NCBI GenBank assembly: GCA_001931905.2
Contig: MSJI02000372.1
Span: 1 to 27,555 of the forward strand
DNA: 27,555 bases
Direction of reading: 5' to 3'
Origin: Cladosporium sp. IMV 00045
Taxonomy: Eukaryota > Ascomycota > Dothideomycetes > Cladosporiales > Cladosporiaceae
Shown: piece by piece, positions 20,092 through 27,555 of the stretch
Numbering within the stretch: position 1 is the stretch's first letter
Layout of the letters: each line of letters starts with the position of its first letter
Notes under the pieces: generated by a model
Databases searched by the model: none
The model's input: only the letters and a program-made list of their open reading frames with translations
What the model was told of the DNA's origin: nothing
Translations under genes and position numbers: made by a program

Positions 20092-22372
20092 TGTGGTGTG
20101 AAAGGTATTGCCGGAGAGTCGGAGCAACCAGGGGTTGTAGGTGTCGCGTGAGATGTTCGAAGTGCGAAATGTGTACGGTTCGGCAAGCGGCGGGAGCGAT
20201 TCAAATCGCAGACATTAATTGTAGTCGTAGGCCAGAGGTATAGTTATGTACAGGGCAGCAGTGAGTGTTGGGCCAATCGGCTTCTGGCGCAAATGGCAGG
20301 ATGTACTGGTGCTGAGGTATATGCACAAGGTATCCGGGCGAAATGAGTGACTGAAAGAGCGGCGGAGAGGCAAAGAGGTAGATCAACACTCGGGAGAAGT
20401 GAAGGCGGCTTGAAGACGGAAGAGTGGAGAGAAGGTAAATTGCAGGCTAAGAGAGAGAAAGGAAGTCGGGAAAGGGTTTGGTGTCAACACGAGAGGAGGG
20501 ACTGCGAAGAGACGAGATGGATCTCCTATCTGAGTAGCGGCGGAGAGAAATGTGGGTTTCTCTAGCCTTGTACTGGACTGTAGCTGAACTGGCGCCTGGC
20601 CAGAAACAGAGGCAGAGTGGGTTTTGAGTTCGGGGTAGAGCCGTGGTGACCAGTAGCAACTCATGGACAGCCTCGACAAGTTGAGCAGATGGTGGCTGTG
20701 CGTAGTTGCGAATGACAAGGCAGAGGAGAAGGAGAGACTGCCATTGGTGCGGCGCGGGATGGCGAGGAGATGTGGCAGCGTTGCAGAGCGATGATCAGAA
20801 GCCATCAGCCTCGATGGATGCGCCGCTTCTGTTCTCCTAGCTCCATGCGGAAGAGACGGGTAAGACTATGCTGGCAAACAATCATATCTGCAATCGACCT
20901 CTGAGCTCCCTCGCTCCCTCGCTCCCTTCATTTCGGGGGAAGTTTGATGATGTGGGTGGAGACGTTGGCGGTGCTTGGACTAAAAGCGAAGCCGGGCCAC
21001 CAACAAGAAGTCGTCGACTGCCGGACCAAGGGCATGGGCCGATATTAGTCCAGGCACTGCTGTTGAATTGCATTTGCGACAGATTATTGTTATACTCTTG
21101 CTGTTGTTCCTCGTCTTGTCGCTCGTTGCATTCTGGCAGCGTTTCTCTGTCGCGTGATCTCCCTCCACAAGCATTTCATACCGATCGCCAACGGATGCCG
21201 TACAGTGCCGGAAAATCATCCAAGCCACGCTCCCCAAACAATATACCAGATTCGCAGCACCGTCTTGGTGTACCACCATTGCTGCATGTACCGCCGTACC
21301 TTTCTGCTGCGCACGCGATCGGTGGCACACGAGTCTTTGCCCGACGCAGCCAAGCGGGCGCTCGCTTGGAGAGTGGAAAAGCTTGATCGTCTTGTTTCCA
21401 ACGCAGCCACAATTTGAATTCAGCCAGCTTTTTTCTATTTGAGGGGTGGCGGTTGGCGGCCTGCTTTTACCGAATCGCCGGCTATGCCGTCTGTTGCTGC
21501 CTCCCAATTTCTCCATACCAACAAAATCCACTTTTGCTGTACGAGGAACGATCGTCGGAGGATTCCATCCGAGTGCGAGTACGAGTTTTAGGTCGATTCC
21601 TCTTGCATCCATCTTTCTCGTAGGAATATGGCAGCCTGATTCAACGCATGCAGAATCGTCAATCGCACGCTTCTGACGAGTGCTTGCGGAGGATGCTTGC
21701 CGCGCTTTTTGTTTCGTGGCTGGCAATTTGACCTCTTCATGATCTACCAAAATCAAGCAATAATGTGATGATACAGATCTTCATCCACCGCAAACGCCTG
21801 TCGCGTGTGACGACACCCGTTTCACTCTCCACCCTCCCCCTTCCGAAAGTCTAAATGATCGCGCAATCAAACACGTCGATGGCGTTCTGCTAAGCAACAA
21901 CATACTGGGTGGAGAGTCGAACCCGATATCCTTTCGTTCAAGGAATTGGCGACGTGATAGCTCTGCAGTGGTGATCGGTCAAACTGCCTCCGTATAATCG
22001 GAGAAATCAGGCGCGAACACAGCCGTCCCTTGTCACAGCCACTTCCTTTGTATGCACGCCAACATTCTTGCCATGTGCGCCAAGTCAACGTCGTCTTGTC
22101 AATTGATGTTGGTCGGAGAGAGCATCTCCGGGGAATTGGTTGGTAGATAGGTAGATGTCGGGTGAAAGTAGTTGCGCTGTTCGTCCTTGACGTACATAGA
22201 TTCTTTGGTCTGTCCGTTGTAAAATTCGCCGAAGTTATCAGACATGGCTCATCGCAAAGCAGGAATCCATAAGGCAGGTATATATTCTGGCGTAGGTCTT
22301 TGACTGCGCAAAATCAATGATGGAGCAAAAAAGTGCAAAAGAAGAAACGAAGCTTGATCAATTTTGATGAAG
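20092..22372. other. Long gap without a supported gene; PAP2-gene promoter
   Basis: This 2.3-kb region lies upstream of the PAP2 gene and downstream of the tRNA. It includes a purine-rich tract on the + strand (about 20400-20550), which is a pyrimidine-rich leader-like tract on the PAP2 gene's strand. Open frames exist on both strands, including 258 codons on the minus strand at 20980-21756 and 172 codons on the plus strand at 20868-21386. They overlap one another and show no domain, signal peptide or plausible exon partners. No transposon ends, tRNA or rRNA were found. Confidence 0.5.
22327..22340 (-). terminator. Probable RNA polymerase III terminator of tRNA-Asn
   Basis: On the minus strand, downstream of the tRNA 3' end at 22373, there is a T4 run (22340-22337) and then a T6 run (22332-22327). 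Pol III stops at T runs of four or more. The T6 is the stronger stop and lies about 40 nt past the mature 3' end. Confidence 0.6.
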
Positions 22373-22468
22373 CTCCTCACAGTGGGCTCGAACCACTAAC
22401 CTTCCGGTGTGCTGAGATCCGTAGAGGATTCTAACAGCCGAACGCGCTACCGGTTGCGCCAGCGAGGA
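22373..22468 (-). tRNA. tRNA-Asn (anticodon GTT) with a 23-nt intron
   Basis: The 96-nt gene folds as a cloverleaf. The acceptor stem TCCTCGC pairs with GTGAGGA (one G-T wobble). The D stem is GCGC/GCGC with the loop AACCGGTA. The anticodon stem TTCGG pairs with CCGGA (one T-G wobble). The T stem AGTGG/CCACT carries the loop TTCGAGC. The anticodon loop reads C-T-G-T-T-A, giving GTT (Asn), and is interrupted after position 37 by an intron at 22431-22409. Removing it leaves a normal 7-nt loop and a 73-nt tRNA with discriminator G. CCA is not encoded, as in eukaryotes. The intron is at the canonical site for the tRNA splicing endonuclease. Confidence 0.93.
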
Positions 22469-22803
22469 TTCGAAATCACTTAGATTTGATGACAGCCATC
22501 ACAACTAAATTGTTCATACGGCTTTTTTTTTGAGGCACGAGAGCCAATGCAATCCATCGTTATCCTAAACAAAAGACACCTTCAAGACAACATGGATCAG
22601 ATTTCTACTCATACAATCGAGTAGGTACATGTAGCTGTTATTATGAAGTTGATGTTAAGCATGAGATTAAGGTTAGGCCAAAAGCGGCGTTTGAGGGAGC
22701 CAACTTGAACTTCGTCCCCATCTAGGTACCTTGCGTGAAGTCGTCAGTCGTCTCTTCACAACAGCTCATCTTCCAAAAACTATACCTCTGCCACATCGCA
22801 ATC
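22469..22803. promoter_or_regulatory. Upstream region of the capping enzyme gene
   Basis: This 335-bp region lies between the 5' end of the divergent tRNA and the capping enzyme start. It contains a T-run (TTTTTTTT near 22525), an AGGTACCT palindrome at 22724-22731 and a C/A-rich leader just before the ATG. The coding frame stays open upstream to 22735 but has no in-frame ATG there, so the start at 22804 stands. Confidence 0.5.
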
Positions 22804-24093
22804 ATGGGTTCCTCAGTAACACTAGACGATGTCGGCCAGAAAATCCCCATCGAAGACATGCAATTCCACCGCGGCACCATCGCCGACCTGCTGGGCCGCC
22901 AACAACTCTCGTTCCCCGGCGCGCAACCCGTCTCGTTTGCGCGCAACCACTTCGCCGAACTCCAACGCACCGACTACTACCTCTGCGAGAAGACCGACGG
23001 CATCAGATGCCTGCTCTACCTGACCGCCTTCCTGGGCACTCCCGAAGGCGACATCGAAGCCCAGTTCCTCATCGACCGCAAGAACGACTACTACTACATT
23101 CCTCGCGACGCCCTGCACCTCCCGCGCCAGGGCAACCTCGCCGGCTACCACACGGGCACGCTCCTCGATGGCGAGCTGGTGCGACAGGACTGCGGCAACG
23201 GGCAGACGAAGCTGGTCTACCTGATCTTCGACGGGCTGTGCTTGGACGGGCAGAAGATCACGCACCGGCAGCTGGACATCCGGCTGGGCAAGATCCGCGC
23301 CTTCGTGTACGAGCCCTGGGCCGAGTTCGCGAAAATGTACCCCGAGGACGTACGCGCGCAGCCCTTCCAGCTGCAGCTCAAGAAGATGGAGCTGCCTTAC
23401 GGCACGGAGATGATGTTCCGCGACATCCTGCCGCGGCTGCCGCACGGCAACGACGGGCTTATCTTCACGTGCAAGACGACGCCGTACGTCGCCGGCACGG
23501 ATCCGCATATTTTGAAGTGGAAGCCGCCGCACGAGAACACGATCGACTTCAGACTGCAGCTGGGCGCCTTTCCCCTGGACGAGGATGAGGACGGTGTCTA
23601 CGAGGATTGGGACGCGAAGCCGGAGATCGAGCTGCTCGTCAACCATGGCGGCGAGGGCGGGTACCAGCGACACGCGAATCTGGCGCTGACGGACGCGGAG
23701 TGGGAGGCGATCAAAGGCATGGGTCAGCAGATCGACGGGCGAATCATCGAGTGCTTCCGCGACCCGACGAACGGCAGCTGGAGGCCGAAGATCGAGCCGG
23801 ACGGCACGCCGAGGTACCGTGACGACAAGCGAGAGGCCAACCACATTTCCACGGTGAGGAGCGTGATTGATAGTATCAACGACGCCGTCACCGAGCAGGA
23901 CCTCATCGCCAACTCGGGCAAGATCAGGGAGGCGTGGAAGCATCGCGAGGCGGAGGCGAAGCAGCGCAGGGAGCATGACAAGAAGAGACAGTATGAGGCC
24001 GAGCAGGCCAAGAGGAGGCAGGCGGAGGCGCAGAAGCAGAGGCAGCAGGCAATGGACTTGGATGCTGATGATGCACCGAAATATGACGATTGA
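22804..24093 (+). CDS. CEG1: mRNA capping enzyme alpha subunit (RNA guanylyltransferase)
   Basis: This intronless gene encodes 429 aa. The enzyme transfers GMP from GTP to the 5' diphosphate end of nascent RNA polymerase II transcripts in the nucleus, working with a separate RNA triphosphatase subunit in fungi. Nucleotidyltransferase motifs are present in order: motif I KTDGIR with the GMP-accepting Lys63, motif III near FLIDRKNDYYY, motif IIIa/IV LLDGELV and YLIFDGLCL, motif V NDGLIFTCK and LKWKPP, then the OB-fold region with DGRIIECF, a conserved Trp in GSWRPKIEP and motif VI RDDKREANH. The last 60 residues are a charged, Gln/Arg/Glu-rich likely coiled coil. The length is close to yeast Ceg1 (459 aa). 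The first in-frame ATG (22804), in good Kozak-like context, is used. The gene converges with CBP3. Confidence 0.96.
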   Translation: MGSSVTLDDVGQKIPIEDMQFHRGTIADLLGRQQLSFPGAQPVSFARNHFAELQRTDYYLCEKTDGIRCLLYLTAFLGTPEGDIEAQFLIDRKNDYYYIPRDALHLPRQGNLAGYHTGTLLDGELVRQDCGNGQTKLVYLIFDGLCLDGQKITHRQLDIRLGKIRAFVYEPWAEFAKMYPEDVRAQPFQLQLKKMELPYGTEMMFRDILPRLPHGNDGLIFTCKTTPYVAGTDPHILKWKPPHENTIDFRLQLGAFPLDEDEDGVYEDWDAKPEIELLVNHGGEGGYQRHANLALTDAEWEAIKGMGQQIDGRIIECFRDPTNGSWRPKIEPDGTPRYRDDKREANHISTVRSVIDSINDAVTEQDLIANSGKIREAWKHREAEAKQRREHDKKRQYEAEQAKRRQAEAQKQRQQAMDLDADDAPKYDD

Positions 24094-24319
24094 TCTGGGT
24101 GTCTTGGGGGACATGAATGATGTCCATCTTGGTTATCTTTTAGCGAGGCGTTTTGGAGTTTTATGTCTCTACGGTTTCTTCTGTCTTTGAGGTGGTGGTG
24201 ATACCCATGCCCATTTGTTCGGCGAGAGATAGGCTCTCCCACTTTCTATTACAACAGTACTATACAATATTGCTACAAGAGTCTATCATGAACATTCCCA
24301 TCTCTTCTCACTGCTCAAC

Positions 24320-25273
24320 TCAAGCCTTCGCCTGCGCCTTCTGCGCATTCGCACCAGCCAGATCCTCCTGCGTGAAACTCTTATTCATCCACGCGCTCTT
24401 CATCTGCGCGACTTCCCTCTTCTCCTCCGCCGGGTTCGAAAACTCCACCGCGCCCTTCGCCAAAGCGCCATCAGGCAGCTTATCCAACCTGTTGATCTCC
24501 CTCCTCAAATACCCCACGACAGCCGCAACATCCTCGAGATCCACATCCTCCCTCGCCTGGAAAACGTTCCTCCACACCGCCGCGCCCAGCACGGCATCGC
24601 CCTTGATCAGCCCCTCGTCGTACGACACCAGCACGCCGCGCCACTGCACCCACAAGTCCTTGAGGTACTTGTTGCGCGTGCCGCGCGCCACCATGCCGTG
24701 CCACATGGCCATGCGGTCCTCGGCGGCGTAGAAGAAGTGGTCGAGCAGATTCTGCTCCCAGATGCGCACGTGGTCGGCGGGGAAGCGGCGCAGCCGCGCC
24801 GTCAGCGCGTACATGTGCAGGTACATGACTTGCGCCCACATGTTGAAGGTGACGGGGAGGGCGAGGCCGCCTTGCTCGCGCGGCGCGAACCACCAGCCTT
24901 CGCCGACGCCGACGTCCTCGCCGCGGTCGTTTTTGGGCGCGGGTTGGGGCGGTTGTTCGTTCGCCGAGGGGATGGTGTAGGTGCATGTTGAGGCGCAGGC
25001 TTTGAAGAGATCTTGCGTGCCGCCGTAGGCGACGTAGGGTTCGGTGGTGGAGCGGAAGGCGGGGTTGGAGGCGATGGAGGCGAGGAGGGAGGATTGTGGT
25101 GAGGGAGGCTTGGTGGTTGGTTTGGAGGCTTCTTCTTTGGCGAGACGGCTGTGCGAGGAGAATGCTCGGGTTGAGGATGATGCGAGGCGGGAGGTTTTTT
25201 GCGGTTGGAGGTGACGGCGGGTTTGTTGGCGGAGGGAGCGCACGCACGATGCGCAGATTGTTGAGGTCGACAT
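24320..25273 (-). CDS. CBP3: Ubiquinol-cytochrome c reductase assembly chaperone CBP3
   Basis: This intronless gene encodes 317 aa. CBP3 works in the mitochondrion with Cbp6 at the ribosomal exit tunnel to promote translation and early assembly of cytochrome b in complex III. Residues 1-45 are rich in Arg/Ser with almost no acidic residues, a good mitochondrial presequence. The family domain covers about residues 95-270, with FKACA, the conserved LPVTFNMWAQVMYLHMYAL, RLRRFPADHVRIWEQNLLDHFFYAAEDRM, RNKYLKDL and a closing YDEGLIKGDAVLGAAVWRNVF. The start is the first in-frame ATG; the open frame upstream has no ATG. The gene is convergent with CEG1 (226 bp between stops), with no functional link. 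Confidence 0.93.
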   Translation of the reverse strand: MSTSTICASCVRSLRQQTRRHLQPQKTSRLASSSTRAFSSHSRLAKEEASKPTTKPPSPQSSLLASIASNPAFRSTTEPYVAYGGTQDLFKACASTCTYTIPSANEQPPQPAPKNDRGEDVGVGEGWWFAPREQGGLALPVTFNMWAQVMYLHMYALTARLRRFPADHVRIWEQNLLDHFFYAAEDRMAMWHGMVARGTRNKYLKDLWVQWRGVLVSYDEGLIKGDAVLGAAVWRNVFQAREDVDLEDVAAVVGYLRREINRLDKLPDGALAKGAVEFSNPAEEKREVAQMKSAWMNKSFTQEDLAGANAQKAQAKA

Positions 25274-25830
25274 GATCGATGTAGTTGTGTGAGATTGACC
25301 TTGTTGAGGTAATTGGGTGTTGTAGAAAGACTGGAGGCAGCGTCTACCTTGACGTCGCAATGGATGTTGCTGTTCGAGATCTAGCCATGATCTCAAGACT
25401 TTCCCTGAGGAGATCTCAATTGGCCAATTGGAGCTGTCGATGACCGACTTGACCAGACTTGTCCGCAGAGAGCAATTGCTTCAATGAATATCGAATGACG
25501 TGTGTACGAGTTACTTTCTCTCGACTACATGTAAATAAGTATATTGACGAACTTGTTCATCTGTTCAGTCGAAACCGAAGTTGTCGTAGGAAAGAAAACA
25601 AATAATGCTTCGAGATCCAGGTCAGCTCTAGATCAACTAGGTACAGACCTCAGGTGACACGACATGAACTGCCAACCTCATAGCAACGATGGAACCAAGA
25701 ACAATCTGGGCATGTACTCAACTCAAGTATCACAGTTGACAAAAACCCGAAGACTCCATGGGCTAATGGGAAAAAAGCATGTCATTATCACGAATTCCCA
25801 CATCATTAGAGAATCGATCTACCCTCCCAC
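25274..25830. other. Intergenic region upstream of CBP3
   Basis: This 557-bp gap holds the CBP3 promoter on the left and the 3' flank of the hydrolase gene on the right. It contains a CTAGGTAC motif near 25637-25644. No gene or RNA was recognised. Confidence 0.5.
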
Positions 25831-27099
25831 TCACAACTTCCCACCACCCCTCGACAAACCCTCTAACCACCTCCCAACAATCTCGTTAACCTGCTGAGGA
25901 GCCTGCCACAGCGCCCAATGGCCGGTCGGCACCTCTGCGCGCGTCAACTTCGGAATCACATTCTCCATCCCCTTACTCATCGCTGGCACGAGGACGTTGT
26001 CTTTCAGCGCTTGCACGAACAAAACAGGCTGCTCGATGCGGTTACGCTGCGCTTCCGGCATCTCCAACTCATCCTCGTAATTGGCACGTCGCGCACGGTA
26101 CCAATTCATGGGGCCGGCGAGGTTGTTTTTGGCGAAGGAGGCGGTGTAGAAGGCGAGTTCCTGCGATAGAGCGTCAACACCAGATGCCTTGCACATCATC
26201 TTCCACATCCCGCAGCAGAAGCAACGATAGCAGGATGAAAACCAAAAAGAAACTCACCTCCTCATCAAGCAGCGGCGTCATCCCAACCTCCCCCTCCTTC
26301 AAAACCTGCAAATCCACCCCCTTCTCCGGAGTCATGAACGGCCTCCCCCTCTCCGTCCTGCCGCCATACATGCCGTTCAAAAACTTGCCCACCGACTTCT
26401 CACTCCCGCCCATAGCCCTTTCCATAACCCCATCCTCACTGCCCAACTGCAGCTGATACCCGAAATTCGGCAACCGGCCCTTGGCCAGTTCCTCCGTCGA
26501 CGTGAACGTTCGTGAAGTGGCGGCGTACGGCGTGGCGATGCTGAAAACGGCGCGGATGAGATGCGGGTACCATTGAGCCACGCGGTAGACGACCGCGCCG
26601 CCCCAGTCGTGGCCGCCGAGGATGAGTTGCGTGGTGCGGGTTTGCGCGGCGATGGCGGCGATGGCGGAGGCGTGGGCGCGGAAGGTGTAGTCTTGTAGGT
26701 TGGGGGAGTAGCCCTTTTTGTAGATTTCTCGTTAGGATGTTTTCTTTGCAGTTCTTCCAGGTTTGGTAGTTTGTGGCGTGTCGACTCACCGTTTTGCCAT
26801 AGCCCATGCAGTCGAGCGCGATGGTGCGGTAGCCTAGCTTGACGAGGTAGGGGATCTGGTAGCGCCAGGCGAGGGAAAGGTCCGGGAAGCCGTGGACCAG
26901 GACGATGGTGCCTTTTGGTTCTGTCGCTGGTTTGGATTCGAGGTAATCTTTACATTGGTTAGCATTGTTTTAGATATTTCAAAAGATCTGTGACAAATTG
27001 GAGGAATCTCAACATACGCCATCTATTCCCTCCGACGTCGATGAAGCGACTCTCCACCCGCTCGTCGTTGGGCTTGATCTTATCGATTTGAGACGCCAT
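25831..27099 (-). CDS. Epoxide hydrolase-type alpha/beta hydrolase
   Basis: Exons in coding order are 27099-27018, 26947-26790, 26713-26258 and 26160-25831, with introns of 70, 76 and 97 nt, giving 341 aa. The fold is that of soluble epoxide hydrolases, which open epoxides to diols through a covalent Asp ester. Visible landmarks are the oxyanion motif HGFPD (46-50), the nucleophile Asp116 in GGHDWGG, a lid motif NWYR with a candidate epoxide-polarising Tyr, the charge-relay Asp286 in LKDNVLV and the base His313 in TGHWALW. An Asp rather than Ser nucleophile argues against a lipase or esterase; a haloacid or fluoroacetate dehalogenase is a less likely alternative. No signal peptide or membrane anchor is seen, so it is probably cytosolic. 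The substrate is unknown; roles range from xenobiotic detoxification to lipid epoxide turnover. Confidence 0.9.
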
Positions 27100-27555
27100 T
27101 GCGACTCTCCTCAGCAGCGGTTGAAAGCAATGTAGTAACAATAAGCTGGTAGGCACGGGCAGATTACAGGTCTCCAAGCTTCGCCCACGAGATCAAGGTC
27201 CGAGAGGACGGCAGATAGTGAAGAAATCCGGATCTATATAGCGGTACCAAATTGAATTCGGCGAGAGGTTGAAGCGTGGTATCTTGAGTCGGTGTACACA
27301 GCAAGAAGACCTAAGATGATGTTTGATAGAAGAATCGAACCGTTCGGCAAGAGAGGTGGTCGATCAAATTGGACGCCTTGGGATAGATACCTCGGCTCAT
27401 CAAGAGCTGGAGCTTTTCTCGCCCGATGGCAAAGAATATTGTAGATGCGGGTATAGCTCCGATAGCTAGATCTGCATGCGCATAGATCTAGACGTGTACC
27501 TTACGCATGATGGATTTGAAGTCACACATGGGGATCATGTTGTGAGGATAGTCAA
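27100..27555. promoter_or_regulatory. Upstream region of the epoxide hydrolase gene
   Basis: These 456 bp to the end of the window are upstream of the hydrolase start. A TATATA-like element (TCTATATAGCGG, near 27231-27242) lies about 135 bp before the ATG and could be the TATA box. No coding exon or RNA gene was recognised before the window ends. Confidence 0.4.

Noticed and set aside
21911..21925. B-box-like GGGTTCGACTC on the minus strand
   Set aside because: The flanks do not pair as a T stem and no acceptor or anticodon arm can be drawn.
22735..22803. 23-residue N-terminal extension of the capping enzyme
   Set aside because: The upstream open frame begins with GTG and has no ATG; the first ATG is at 22804 in good context.
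22822..24114. 430-codon open frame antisense to the capping enzyme gene
   Set aside because: It mirrors the GC-rich codon use of CEG1, has no ATG context or domain of its own, and the sense strand carries all guanylyltransferase motifs.
25274..25396. 41-residue extension of CBP3
   Set aside because: It contains no ATG, and the mitochondrial presequence starts naturally at the ATG at 25273-25271.
27333..27343. B-box-like GGTTCGATTCT on the minus strand
   Set aside because: There is no T-stem pairing and no cloverleaf around it.
1..27555. CRISPR array, rRNA, intact transposon or phage genes
   Set aside because: No regular spaced repeats, rRNA sequence, transposase, integrase or terminal repeats were seen; all firm genes are nuclear fungal genes.

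Overview
The window is a gene-dense stretch of nuclear DNA from a filamentous ascomycete (Pezizomycotina; a Dothideomycete is my best guess, from style rather than from a marker). Reasons: short GT-AG introns (54-136 nt), several with CTAAC-like branch sites; compact one-gene transcription units on both strands; a nuclear tRNA gene with an intron; and protein families found in this group (Set9, a Zn2Cys6/MHR regulator, an APC permease, CBP3, a capping-enzyme alpha subunit). I see no bacterial operon, phage, CRISPR array, rRNA or intact transposon.

Layout. 434-1069 (-) mitochondrial ribosomal protein uL14m, divergent from 2035-4603 (+) the histone H4K20 methyltransferase Set9. 5162-5917 (+) dihydrofolate reductase. 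6253-8489 (-) APC-family permease, 9165-11468 (-) Zn2Cys6 regulator and 11829-14190 (+) peroxisomal-type copper amine oxidase form a contiguous block. 14672-16622 (-) a membrane-anchored, fucose-lectin-like propeller protein. 18738-20091 (-) a PAP2-superfamily membrane protein. 22373-22468 (-) tRNA-Asn(GTT) with a 23-nt intron. 22804-24093 (+) mRNA guanylyltransferase. 24320-25273 (-) the complex III assembly factor CBP3. 25831-27099 (-) an epoxide hydrolase-type alpha/beta hydrolase. Two long gaps (16623-18737 and 20092-22372) hold no gene I can support.

How the genes relate. Most are unrelated housekeeping genes: mitochondrial translation and cytochrome b assembly, chromatin, folate metabolism, mRNA capping. 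The exception is the permease/regulator/amine oxidase trio. The regulator and the oxidase are divergent across a 360-bp shared promoter, and the permease lies just behind the regulator. This looks like a small regulated module for uptake and oxidation of a choline-like, GABA-like or other primary amine as a nitrogen source, and it is the best candidate in the window for an undescribed system. The shared function is inferred from family and arrangement only. Exon boundaries were set by hand: every intron chosen is GT-AG, keeps the frame and joins conserved protein blocks.
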